From Chionis minor (taxonomy: Eukaryota; Chordata; Aves; Charadriiformes; Chionididae): a stretch of DNA of 64,000 nt. The stretch covers positions 502,310 to 566,309 of the forward strand of contig VZSF01005685.1 in the NCBI GenBank assembly GCA_013398295.1. Direction: 5' to 3'. The notes under the pieces are model-generated. The model saw only the letters and a program-made list of their open reading frames with translations, searched no databases and was not told the origin of the DNA. The translations under genes were made by a program, and so were the position numbers. The stretch's first letter is position 1. Each line of letters starts with the position of its first letter. Positions 11,996 through 23,700 of the stretch are shown one piece after another.

Positions 11996-13458
11996 TCACA
12001 AAAAAGGGTAGGGAGTTTCCATAGCTACAGCTTTACATCGCTCTGGCAAAGGCTCCGGTTCAGCCCGTGTAAGGAGAAGCAAGCAGAGTGTTTTTCCCAC
12101 TCCAGCCCAGCAAGGTAGGGTGGTGCATGAATAAAGAAGTGAAGAGGACAGAAAGAGCGCAGTGATTCTGGCAATAATGCATAAATGCACGTGAGACTGC
12201 CTCTAGCGCTGGCTCCCTGCCCTGCCCGACCCCTCGCTTGTGTGGGGCACCAGTTGCATTTGCCGGTGGGGAGGGAAGGAGCCCTCACAGCCCCCTCTTT
12301 CGTTAGCACAGCGAGCACGACATCCGCCTTCGCGCCGCTTGATGTGGTCAGAGGTCAGAAACTGCTTCGTTTAAATGCTTGTCTGCGTGGTGCTCCCAGG
12401 GCTGGACTTCCAGAGGGACGGACATTTGCAAACCGCTCTGATCGTGAACAAGAGGCTGATGGGTGTCCTCATTGCTTGTGACCAGGAGTTTTCCGACAGG
12501 CAGCAAAATCTCCTTATGTTATCCTTTTTAATAAGGATTTATCATTGCTGCATCAGGGGAATTAATACAGACCTGTCTGAGCGGGTAATTTTCAGATTTT
12601 TGGCAACTTATGCTGAATTGGTTCCAGTAAATATTCATTTTTTCCTCACCTTAATTCTGTTACAGCTTTCCCTGGGAGATGAGAGAGGGAAAGATTTAAC
12701 TCAGAGGGAAAAAAAACCCAAAAAACAACCCTCAACAACAAAATCATAAGCGAAAAAGCGGAAAAGATAAAGTAATTCATACAGCTCAGCTGAAAACCAT
12801 CATTAGGCGAATAAAGAAGCAGAGAAAAACCTTCACGCAAATTGCTCTACTCAAACCACGTGGGCTTAACAGAGCTGCTGGGATCAAATGTTCGAAATAT
12901 CGACTGTTCCCAGGGACAGCATCTTTCAGAAATCAAAACACATGTGATGGATCTTTTAGCCTCGCGTCAGCATTAGGACGACGCAACCCTGTCTTTGAAA
13001 TGACTCCTTGATGCTAGAGAGGCCCTTGAGCGTGACGCGGCCGTTCGTGCTCCCCGCACGCGCCCACTGCCATCTTCTCCCCGTCCCCAGGAGCCAAACA
13101 AGGCTACCGCCGGCACCCCAACAGACTAGAAAACGCCAAGGATCTTCTCTTTGAAGGCCAAGCCTTAGACCAGTGCTCAGAGTCACCGTGGAGCGTTTGA
13201 ACCCTTCCTTGGTCTTGCTGAAATGCAGATGGACCAGGGTACCACGGCAGCCATGGGATGGGCTGTGCTTCCTGCAGCCCTGGGGGGGGTCAGATCATGT
13301 AACTCCCTAGGGATGTGCACATAGAAATGTCTCCGTCCATCCTGGAAAGCAGGCCAGTGCTGACCCACTCTCCCCTCCACATCCCAGCTGAATTTCGCCT
13401 TTCCTCACTTGCATAGTGGGCTCACTTTGCTTGAACACATTTGCTTGAACTCCCTGGG

Positions 13459-13984
13459 AATCACAGAATCACCCAGGTTGGAAGAGACCTCTAAGATCAA
13501 GTCCGACCATCAACCTAACACTGCCCAAGCCACCACTAACCCACGTCCCTCAGCACCACATCTGCCTGTCTTTTAAATACCCCCCAGGGATGGCGATTCC
13601 CCTGGGCAGCCTGTTCTAATGTTTGATGACCCTTTTGGTGAAGAAATTTTTCCTAATATCCAACCTAAACCTCCCCTGGTGCAAGTTGAGGCCGATTCCT
13701 CTCATCCTATTACTTGCTACTTGGGAGAAGAGACCGAACCCCCCTCTAAACCCTCCTCTCAGGCAGCTGCAGAGAGTGAGAAGGTCTCCCCTCAGCCTCC
13801 TCTTCTCCAGGCTGAACAACCCCAATTCCCTCAGCCGCTCCTCAGGAGACTTGTTCTCCAGACCCCTCACCAGCTCCGCTGCCCTTCTCTGGACACGCTC
13901 CGGAATCTCAATGTCTTTCTTGTAGGGAAGGGCCCAAAACTGAACACAGTGTTCGAGGTGGGGCCTTACCAGTACAGGGGGAAG
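13459..13984 (-). mobile_element. CR1 LINE fragment, 3' end, inverted
   Basis: The left edge AATCACAGAATCACCCAGG is the reverse complement of the CR1 3' tail. It is followed by GGTTGGAAGAGACCTCTAAG, the cautiously diverged GGGCAGCCTGTTCTAATG block, and CCTCCTCTTCTCCAGGCTGAA. The copy therefore reads on the minus strand. It extends further 5' (to the right) than the other two inverted copies in the window. Confidence 0.95.
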
Positions 13985-15331
13985 TAGGTAGGTTATACGG
14001 TTAAATAACCCTTTCTGCCCCAGACCTAGTTGCGATCAACTGGGAACACATGACCAACAGAGCAAAACCTTTCACTGAACCTACGCTGATATTCTGAGCT
14101 CTCTAGACGTCACCTTGGCCACGCTGCTCCTGTAGGACCACGACGAGCACTTCATTTACAGCCCCAATGGTAAACCACACAGAACCCTGCTTAGCAGAGA
14201 AGTTTAAGTCTTAGAAAACCCAGACCTGCAAATGTGAGCATCTTCGCTGCCCTGTGCCTGGGGAGCAGAGCAGAGCCCATCAAAACGCAAGCGCCCGAGT
14301 CGTGACGGAGCTCTGCCTGCAGGAGATGCCCCTCGCAAGGTTGAACAGACCACAGGTCTCCTCTGGGAACGGGGAAGACATTCATTCGAGCCACGGGCAG
14401 GTTTAATAACCCACCCTGCAACCTGGCTGCTGCTGCTCCCGGGCTTGACAGCGGAGAGACCGGGCAGCGTGTGGGAGCCCAGGAATTTCGGCTGTGATCA
14501 CAGGATGCTTCAGTTCTGCTTCTGGTTGGTTTAATTAGGATATCACGAAATTGGAAAAGATTGTGATATTCGGGTTGCACGGCACTGTTAGCATTCGTAT
14601 CAAACAAAGCACTTTTCCTTTTCAGGTTCCTGCAAATGTTCTCACCTGTATTAATTTTTGGAAATCTTCTCTTTTTGAGCAAAACCCAAGCACTGGCTAC
14701 AGTAACAGCGTGCCAGTGTTCTGCATTTCTGAGGCTGGGCAACTCTAATCCTCTGCAGTCAGTAGTACTGCCATAACCCAGCGATATTCATGCTTTATTT
14801 TTACTGCCAATCAAGTCAGACAACATTTTAAAGACCTACCCTTTGTCTGTCAACCCTAGAATTCAACAATATAACATAATATTTACACAGGTATCCAGAA
14901 AGCAAGATCACTGCTTGGTTTCTCAGAAACCAATATTGCAGCCTTGTGTTTTCTATAACCTATGTTGTTTTACTTAAAAATACAACAAAAACAAAGATGT
15001 GATGCCAGGAACACAAGGGAAAATATGCGCAACCAAGAAAACCCGACTTTCTGTGGGCTGAATCTGCTCCCACGAGCTACCGTGAGAGTCAGGAATAACT
15101 CTTGAGAAGTCAGTAATGTTAAACTCTTGCAAATCAGAAAAGGCAAGCTGGAACTGTCTAATATTAATTGTATAAATATTATGCTTGTCTTTGTCTCAGG
15201 GGGATACGCCTGCCCACAGGATGTTACATCCCGGCTGGCCAGGGGGATGCCAGCCCTGCCAGCCCCCAGGCCTCCTCTGCAAAGGTCAGCCAGGATCATC
15301 CCGCACACGAACATGGATTGAAGCAGCTGTG
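13985..15331 (-). other. Non-coding stretch between two CR1 copies
   Basis: Nothing recognisable. It is mostly AT-rich from about 14500 to 15000, with no supported exon. Confidence 0.5.
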
Positions 15332-15590
15332 AATCATAGAATCACAGGACCGTTTTGGTTGGAAGAGACCTTTAAGATCATCGAGTCCAACCATTAACCT
15401 TGCACTGCCAAGTTGCCACTAACCCATGTCCCTCAGCACCACGTCTACACGTCCTTTAAATACCTCCAGGGATGATGATTCAACCGCTTCCCTGGGCAGC
15501 CTGTTCCAATGCTTGACAACCCTTTCTGTGAAGAAATTTTTCCTAATATCCATCCTAAACCTTCCCCGGGCGCAACATGAGGCCATTTCC
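15332..15590 (-). mobile_element. CR1 LINE fragment, 3' end, inverted
   Basis: It starts with the inverted tail AATCATAGAATCACAGG. The GGTTGGAAGAGACCTTTAAG block and GGGCAGCCTGTTCCAATGCT follow, and the copy breaks off after the CTTCCCCGGG region. It is shorter than the copy at 13459 and in the same orientation. Confidence 0.95.
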
Positions 15591-18500
15591 CAGCTGCAGC
15601 TCAGCCTGCCCCGCTCCTCTGCTCTGCGACACCCCACATGGCAGGCACCTCCGGCACTTCTTACAGCCGGAATTAGGCACAGGGAGTTTGTGTCCCCAAG
15701 GTGACAAATGCCCTGGGAGCTTCTGCCTGAGCTGGAACAAGCTTAGCGGCACCAGTGCCCAGCGCTGCAGACCAGAGCTGCCCTCCTCTGGGTATGTCTT
15801 CGGCTCCAGCGCGACGTGTAAGAAAGTGGCTTTGGTGACAGCTGGATCGGAGATGTCACCTGGAGGGGCTTGAGAAACACGTTTTGAGAGCTTTAATGCA
15901 TTTGGATGGGGAAGGGGTGGCTGGCCCCGCTCTCTGCTGGGGACACGCTCTCTGCAGCAACGGGCAGCCGCCAAACCGTGCCGCTTTTTGCCTGTCCCTG
16001 TTTGCGCAGGGAAACGGCGTCTCAGAGGAAACCCACGGGACAGATGTTAAGTTTCAATGATTCCCCCAGCCCCCTTCTTTGTGTAACATAACAATAAAAC
16101 CACAAAATTCGCCTAACGGCAAATCCAAATCAGCACTTATTATCCTTCCCCTCCCAACTCCACTCCCACTCTCGCAGCAAAGCTATTTTTCCCCAGATCC
16201 CACCACTAATCTTTCCAGGGCTTAGCTACCCAGCAGGCGACACCAATCAAACCAAGACACCTCCTTTTCCTTCCACGTGAGAGCCTTATAAATTGCATCC
16301 CTGTAAATCCCTGCTCGCCCTGGCTCACAGAGGGAGACGGGGCGAGATCCCCAGCAGCGATGCCGTGCACTCCCTGGGCCACTCCCCCTCAGCCGGGGCA
16401 CCGCAGCACTTGCTCAAAACTGAGCCTCTGGGCAGCCTCGATACTGTATTTTTCTCCCCAGGGAGGGAGTTTAGCTTGGATTGCCACAAAAGGCATCACG
16501 TCTTGCTAGGTAACTCACGTCTATTGTGTTAACTAAAGAGTGACAAGGTGCACGCCATTTTCCTGCGGGTGCAAAGGTGGGAAAGCAGGAGGACGAAGGA
16601 GCATCACTGCCTGCAGGGGCCATGGGTCCACGAGGGAGCCCCCCTGCACTGCACAGGCTGTAAGTTAGCAATGAAGCTGGCCACAGACAAGAGTTAATGG
16701 TTTGCCGAAGCTCAGGCAGGAAGACCCACGACTGGTCTTAAAACAAATCCACGCTGAGAGCAAAGGGAATCCAGATGCAAAAGCCCAAGCAACACCCTCT
16801 GCTTTAAATGGGGAAGCAAAGGTGGGTTTCGAAACAGGAGCTCTGTACTGGGATTGCACTGTCCCTGCTGGTCACGGCAGAAAATACTGTGTTATTTCCC
16901 AGGGACAAAAACAAACAGCACAGAGGAGCGAAGGTGGAATATCAGGAATAAAAATGAGCAATGCTATTTATAGGTAAGTTACTTTTCTCACAGGAAACGG
17001 TGCCTGTAAGTGGATGTTTTAGCAGAGCTGCGATGCGCGCGGTAACACAGCCGCTTTGGGGACGCGTCTGGCACTTGCCTGTGAAGTCCCTCTGTCTCCA
17101 GGCACACTCCGCACCATCCCAGCCAACACCAGCTCCAACAGAGCCCGTTTATCATCTTTTACAACAAAATCCAACTCATCTCTCTGCTGTGATCAGTGCC
17201 GGTTTATGAGTCTTTCAATCTCAAGACATTTTGATCCGCTTCAGTTGAGGTGACCCACACGAGGGAGAGGTCAGGGGAGACGACGACTTCGGAATCCGTC
17301 ACAAGGCTGTGGCGGTCCCCAGAGAGTTTTCAAAGCAGCCACATCACCCAAAAATCTGGGTATTTATCTTCCCCCAGGCAGGCAGTTTCCTTTCTGCTGA
17401 TCATTAACACTGATGCGTTTTCCCCTTTAACCTCAAACAGTCCAAAACCCTCAGTGAGTAAAGAGACAACCCGGCTTCGACTGACGCCAGCTCCGCAGGT
17501 CCCAGAGGAACAGGCAGTGCTACAAGAGGCCACGTTTGTCCACTATGGTCCAACCGAGATTTTCAGGCAGCTGAGGAACAAGGGATTGCTCTACACGGGA
17601 AAAAATGAAACCACAAAGGACTTTTCCTCCCAGTTTCCCCTCCAGCAGAAAGGAAGGAAATCCCAGCTGTGTGGTGCGCCCACCGCTTGCAATTCCCCCA
17701 ATATAATGAGCTTATGAGCTTCTGCGGCTCAGACCCTGTGATGAACTTGTACCTAGAGAAAAGCCACAGCCTGGCCTCAAAGCCATACCTAGAGCTGGCA
17801 GTGTGGGGGGCTTCGGCCCCCACCTGGCAAGAAGATCATCTCCTTTATCCCCTGCCCAAGAGAGGCCAACTAGTGCAGCCTTGAAGAGCCTAAGCTGGAG
17901 TTTAGTGGCAAATTTTTTTTTAAAAAAAAAAGCCAAACCTATAAGCTTTTTCACCAGAGCCTGTTTTTCAGGCTGGCAGCTTCTGATGGTTATCTCACCA
18001 CCTAAATTGTCCGTAATTGATACCTTGGAAAGGAAGGAAGGAAGAAGAGGACAGGGCTGTGGAGCAGGAGCAGTGACTGACCGGCGGGAGGGCAGAGCTG
18101 GAGTCCCAGCAGATGAGCCGAAGGGAGAAGGCAGAGAGGGAGCAGCAGGATGGGACGTGTGGGCTCAGAACAGCTGAGAACTGTTCTCCTCCAGCACCTC
18201 CTGCCAGGGTTCCTCTGCAGCAGCCCCAGATGAGGCTGAGGAGGGCAGGAGCCAGCACCCAGGACGGGATGGTCCCGCTGGGGGCAGAGCGCTCGGGTCA
18301 GCTCCAGGACTCCACAGGCACCCCCTGACCGCTCCCCCCTCACCCCCCTCTGAGAAAATCAGTGGCAAAACAGAAAGAAAGATGTGGGAGACCTCAACGT
18401 GATTTCCTCCCCGTCACGGCTCTCCGAGAGGCATGAAATTAACGGTGAGAATTAATTCCATTTGCCCTGGGGCCAAGGTGAGACGCCAGGAGTGATTTCT

Positions 18501-21500
18501 GCCAGGAGCACAGGCAGATGCAAGGCTGGTGTGAGTGACAGGAAAGCCAGGTCTCTTCCCTTCTGCCACGTGCGAGCAGCATCCCTGTCACCGGGGCGAG
18601 GGAAGGGGATGATGGCTGGCACCTGGCGTCTGCCAAAAATTCACTTGTCCTTCTTTTTCCTTTTTTATCAGGAGGCTGTTAACTGAACGGGGACACGAGG
18701 AATAAAGACATGGGCTGCAGAGTATCTCCTACAGCGGCCCCGCTGAGCCCTCTGAGCGCTGGCAGACCCTGCCACCCCCCTCTCCCTGCAGAGCCCCCCA
18801 TCCTCGTCTCAGGTGCTCACAGGCAGTTGCTTTATCCGCTGCTAATGACATTTATTTTCTTTTCAGAGCCCCAGGGAGGACTCTCTCTTGCCCTCCCTGC
18901 TGATGTGAACCCTGCTGCCCTGTTATGCTGATGTGAGACCTTTTTCTACCGTTGAACTGCTCTGGTGTCCCCTGCATCCCCCGTCTGTGCCCCCCAGCCT
19001 GCTCTTCCCACAGGCAGACACACACTTCCGGGCCTGATCCAACCAGCACTGAACTAAAGAGAAAAACTCCCATGTTTTCCATTTGGATCGGGCTCCTGGC
19101 TGGATGAGGACGGGCTGAGACTTGCTTTTGGGTTTCTGGTAACTTGCCTCTAAAAATGTTTTTCAGAAAAAGGCAATTATCACAGTGCCATTAAGGCTTT
19201 CCCCATTGCATGGCCAGATAACTCGCTAGGAGTCTTTTGAAATAACCTTTAAACAATAGATCCTGTCTTGTTTACTGAGTGTTTCTGAACTCAACAGTAA
19301 TGCACCCAGATGTCACCCGTGTCTACTGTAGGCCTAACTATTTCTGGAAACACACCAAGGGCAAATTGCTTGGATAATGTCAGAGATTGTTGCAGAGAGA
19401 ATGTGACAAGTTTCCATCTCTTCGATAAAAGCTGTGGAGCAGAGAGTTGTCTCCCAGGGCGGCAGAGCTGCGTGCACCTTCCCGCGCGGGAGCTGCAGCC
19501 CTCCCTGCAGCTCATGGGCAGGAACAGGCGGCACACATGCCGGCTGGGGAGAAAATTACCATTACTGTCAAGCAAAGCTGGGCAAGCTCTCAAACCACCA
19601 TGCCGGGTGGCGCGTCGCTACGGGTGGCTTTTGTCCTGCCTCGTGGCCACGCACACCTGGGGAAGATGTCTCAGCCCGTCTCGTGCCGTTCTTCCGAATG
19701 AAGCCAAATGCCGGCTCTGGCTCATCACAGGTGCTTGTTTCAACGAGCGAGATGAAACTCTGTCTGCGATGAGAGGGTACACAGAAGTCCCGAAGCCCCT
19801 GACTCATCTCTTGTCTCCACTCCGTGGCCTGCCAAGAGGAGCACCAGCGCATGCTGAGGGAGATGCCAGCATCTCCCAGCACTGTCCCAGGCTGCCGGTA
19901 TGCTGCTTCCCCCCCCCCCGCCCCTCCAGTGAGAAATCCATACTCCCAGTCGTGTAGAATACTGTAAAATCCTTGGCATTGTGATTTTGGCCTAAATCAG
20001 TTCTGCTCCCATCCCCTCTCCGCACCAGCTCAGACAGAAGCGCCTTGAGACTGGCTCAGTCCATGGGAACCAGGTCCTCTCTGGGATGCCCTGAACTGCT
20101 ACTAATGGGTCACAGCTGTTGTTAAGCTTTCTGAGGAGAAATGGATCCAAGGATGTTTCAAAATGTTATTATGACTTTTAATTTTGTTCCCCAGCCGTTC
20201 CAGCTGACCTCTGCCCAGGGCTGTTCTCGTGGCGATCGCAGGGCTTGCAGGTTCCTGATGGTCCTAGCCCTGTCTGGGTTGGCCTCACCTGCAATCTGAA
20301 TGTGGGCGGAAGGTCTGGAGTGGGTCAGAGTCTATTTGCCAGCCCTCTGCCGATCTGTGGTGCTGGGATACATGCTTTTTTCTCAGGCAAAGGGTGAACC
20401 AATCCTACCTACTGTAACAAATTAGATCATGAGAAGCAGAGGAGATAACAGAAAATGGCACGGGAAGAAGTGTAAATTAACATGGGAACGAGCTGCAAGC
20501 TCAGCCCCAACACCTGGCCCCTCTCCTCCATCCCCTTCCTGCTTTTCTTCAATGATATAAGTTGCATGACAAGCCGTGGCTGCGGGAGCCCTGCAGCAAC
20601 AAGCACTTCTTCACTGGCCATGTCCTTATCCATATCCATGACAACACGACAGCGAGGTACTAGAACACGAGGAGCGGGAAGGTGCCGAGTGATCCCCATT
20701 TCCCCCACCGGCACTAACACAGCAAGGCAGCAGCCGGATGAAAAGCTCCCAGTTACGTAAACACCTCCCCAGCTCGACCAGTGGCAAAACCCCTCCCTGG
20801 CCCACGTGCTGGGCACCGAGGATATACCCTGATGTGCCCAAAGGCTGGTGGCACAGACTTCTTCAGCCTGCGAGGATGCAGCTAAGCTCTCCGGGCTGCA
20901 CATCAGCGCCCAGGGGCATTAAGTACTTTTACCTCTTTGTATTTAACCCCCAGTAAAACTTTCAAAGGAGCCTCAAGGGGTGCTTAGGTAGTGAAATCAG
21001 CAAATTCAGTGAAATCAGCATATTCAGTGAAATCAGCTGTCCTTCAGCTTTAGACATGGGAATACCTTTAGAAAGGCTTGGGTCAATATGCCACCGACAA
21101 CCAGCAGGTCCTCTGTCACTTAGCCATTTCTGAATGTGTTCTCCTTAGATTGCAACGCCCGTGAGACCAGACCTTCAGGTTTGGCTCTTGTGTCACCTAC
21201 ACGAGGGCTTGGGGACCGCTGCAGTTGCAATGGAAAAGGGTCAGGAAGAGACGGGTGACAGCTAGACCAATCTTCTCTTTGCCAGAAAGCAAAGAACATG
21301 GCAGAGACACAGCCAGTAACCCGGGTGCTGCTAACGTGCTGCAACTCTTTTGTGCTCAGGTAGGCACAGGTATTTAAGAACTGCCTGTATTTGTAATCTG
21401 TCTTCACTGACAAGAGAAGAAAAAGGAACAAATGCTGTCTCCTTCCTTTCCCCTCACATCCCCACATCTTTCGTAAGCGAGAACCAATGCACTGAGGGGT

Positions 21501-22899
21501 GATAAATCAACATCAGTCACTTTGCGGGGGATTTTGTTGAAGTTCTTTCTATCTACTGAGCACCAGCACCGTTCCCTAAGAGGTCCTGTCATCATTCCGC
21601 ACAGAAATCCTGACACGCAGAAGGAGGTTACGCTTCTAATTACAGCTGCACAGTCTTTAAGGTGTTTGAAATCTCTTTTCACCAACTGGCAGCCGTAATA
21701 CATCTTTCTCCCTGTTTCAGACTAGATGAAAACCAACCATAAAAGGCTGCAAACAACCTTCTGTTACTCACACACCATCGCAACGGGGCAAGTGCCTAAA
21801 TACAGGTGCGCGGATAGTTCATGCATAATTTACATAAACTATTTTCCCTTAACAGCATTATAATTTAGTTGCTTACTCAGTGAAGACAAGATACAATGGC
21901 TAAAAAACCCCATCATTCTGGGCACTTTTGCTCAAAGGAGGTCACTCAGGAGCACTGGGTGCACTCTAAACATTGGGATATCTGCCAGCTTTCCTAAAAT
22001 GACAGGCATCCATCACGAAAAGACTGAAGCGCGTGATTTTATCATCTAGGTTTTATGCTGATTTCACTGCTCATTTTAGGCTAGAAGACAATCTGTTGAA
22101 CCTCAAAGTGCAGTCTTCCCTTACCTTTAATTTATTCTGTCAGAATACTGTCTACCTTAATGAGTATGAGCACACCCCCACTACCTTCCTAGTTCGGTGA
22201 TCTCTCATGTCAAATATAAATAATCCTGTCTGAAACCCATTGATACGGGGAAGCGAAAAGCCATCTTCCCTTGGGGGATTTCTCTCGCCCTCCCACAGCC
22301 CCCCGGAGCCTGCAGACTGCCTTCAACCTTCAGCAGCGTCCATGTGCTCCCGAGAGCGCAGACCCGCACGGCTGCTCTGTTAACCAAAGAGTGACAAAAT
22401 CAGCCCGCAGATAATCCCGCTCTCACCTTCCTGCCATTCACCTCTGCATTCCTCTCCATCACCGCGGCTCTGCGGTGCGTGAGCCAGCCGGCCCCTTTGC
22501 TGCCGAACCTGGGGCTGGGGTGGTCTCTGCAAGCTCACCTGGATGGAGTGGGGGGTTCCTACGTCCTCCAGGGCTTGGATAAGAGATAGGGACAAGCCCC
22601 CTGTCCTAGCTGCATGGCTCCGGGCGAGACGCCCAGACAGGCAACCAGGAGAGGCCAGTTTCAGCCCCACGCTGAGCACCCACAGGAGGACGAGCTGGCC
22701 CCGGGGCAGGGAAGAACGCGACCTGCGCACCCTGGCAAGGCACGGGATGGGGGCAGCTTCCCACCCCATCCCCGAGAGATGCTTTCACGACCTCCTTCAC
22801 AGGCACAGCTCTGAAACTAAACATGTAGGACCTCGGAAAACCAAGCCTGGAGCACCCCCGTATTTTTCATCCTGGTCTAAGGCGGTGTGACTTGACCAG
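15591..22899 (-). other. Probable FAM163B 5' intron, part 3; no gene seen
   Basis: No exon is supported on either strand. It contains a short triplicated sequence at 20991-21037 and an AT-rich stretch at about 21780-22200. The longest frames (for example 19310-19957 plus) show no domain-like sequence. Confidence 0.45.
20991..21037. repeat. Short tandem triplication, 18-19 bp unit
   Basis: The core GTGAAATCAGC occurs three times in a row, starting at 20991, 21009 and 21028, with ATTCA linkers between copies. It has no coding context. Confidence 0.9.
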
Positions 22900-23700
22900 T
22901 CCCCCTTGAGACCGGCCATCGGGGAGCAGATGCTGTGCAATTCTCCGCATCCCTATTCCCTCTGCCTCCCCCCCCCGCCCCCCGCTTCCAATTCCATTCC
23001 CAGCCCCAACTCTGGCAGCCGGGGCTAGTCCATCCCCGGCTCCCCTCGTGGCGGGCATTCCCCGCGGGACCGGGGGCTACCTCTGCCGGCTCCCCCGGAG
23101 CAGCAATCCCGCCGCTGCTGGAAGGCGGCTTAGGAAGCAGCGGGGGGGTTCCACGGGGAAGTAAACAGGGAAAGCGGCGCAGAAGACCCCGCCGCTGCGG
23201 AGGACGGNNNNNNNNNNNNNNNNNNNNNNNNNNNNNNNNNNNNNNNNNNNNNNNNNNNNNNNNNNNNNNNNNNNNNNNNNNNNNNNNNNNNNNNNNNNNN
23301 NNNNNNNNNNNNNNNNNNNNNNNNNNNNNNNNNNNNNNNNNNNNNNNNNNNNNNNNNNNNNNNNNNNNNNNNNNNNNNNNNNNNNNNNNNNNNNNNNNNN
23401 NNNNNNNNNNNNNNNNNNNNNNNNNNNNNNNNNNNNNNNNNNNNNNNNNNNNNNNNNNNNNNNNNNNNNNNNNNNNNNNNNNNNNNNNNNNNNNNNNNNN
23501 NNNNNNNNNNNNNNNNCCCCCCCGCCATCCCGGGATGCGGGGCTATCCTGGCGATCGGGGCCGGGCCGTGGCTCCCGCTTGGGGGTGGGGGCGGGGGAGT
23601 GGGGTTGGAGCCGAATCACCCCTCTATTAAGCCGGGTCACCCCCCCAGGGAGACGGGTCACCCCCTCCCAGAGCTGGGGGGACACCGCAGTTTGGGTCCC
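22900..23700 (-). promoter_or_regulatory. FAM163B: CpG-rich block with N gap; candidate FAM163B promoter and first exon
   Basis: The flanks of the gap are dense in CG dinucleotides (for example GCGGCGCAGAAGACCCCGCCGC), unlike the DNA on either side. Vertebrate promoters of neural genes often lie in such islands, and FAM163B still needs an upstream non-coding exon. On the minus strand a possible donor CAGAG|GTAGCC lies at about 23081-23079, so an exon could run from the gap to 23081. Its distance from the coding exons, about 22 kb, suits the long first intron of the gene. All of this is inference; the gap hides 309 bases. Confidence 0.4.
23208..23516. other. Assembly gap (309 N)
   Basis: A run of N inside the CpG-rich block. 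GC-rich bird sequence is often lost from short-read assemblies, so a real exon could be missing here. Frames reported across it are meaningless. Confidence 0.99.

Larger units (their letters stand above)
8071..13458 (-). other. Probable FAM163B 5' intron, part 2; no gene seen
   Basis: No exon is supported. Two A-rich tracts occur (9675-9710 and 11965-11995). AT-rich, low-repeat stretches at about 8750-9010 and 12480-12660 contain several TAAT/ATTA cores and look like candidate conserved non-coding elements. That reading rests only on base composition and motif content. Confidence 0.45.

Noticed and set aside
13619..13987. 122-codon frame in the CR1 at 13459
   Set aside because: It is the antisense of a CR1 fragment, not a gene.
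20991..21037. Triplicated 18-19 bp unit as a CRISPR-like array
   Set aside because: The spacers are only a few bases and alike, there are only three units, and the window is vertebrate DNA.
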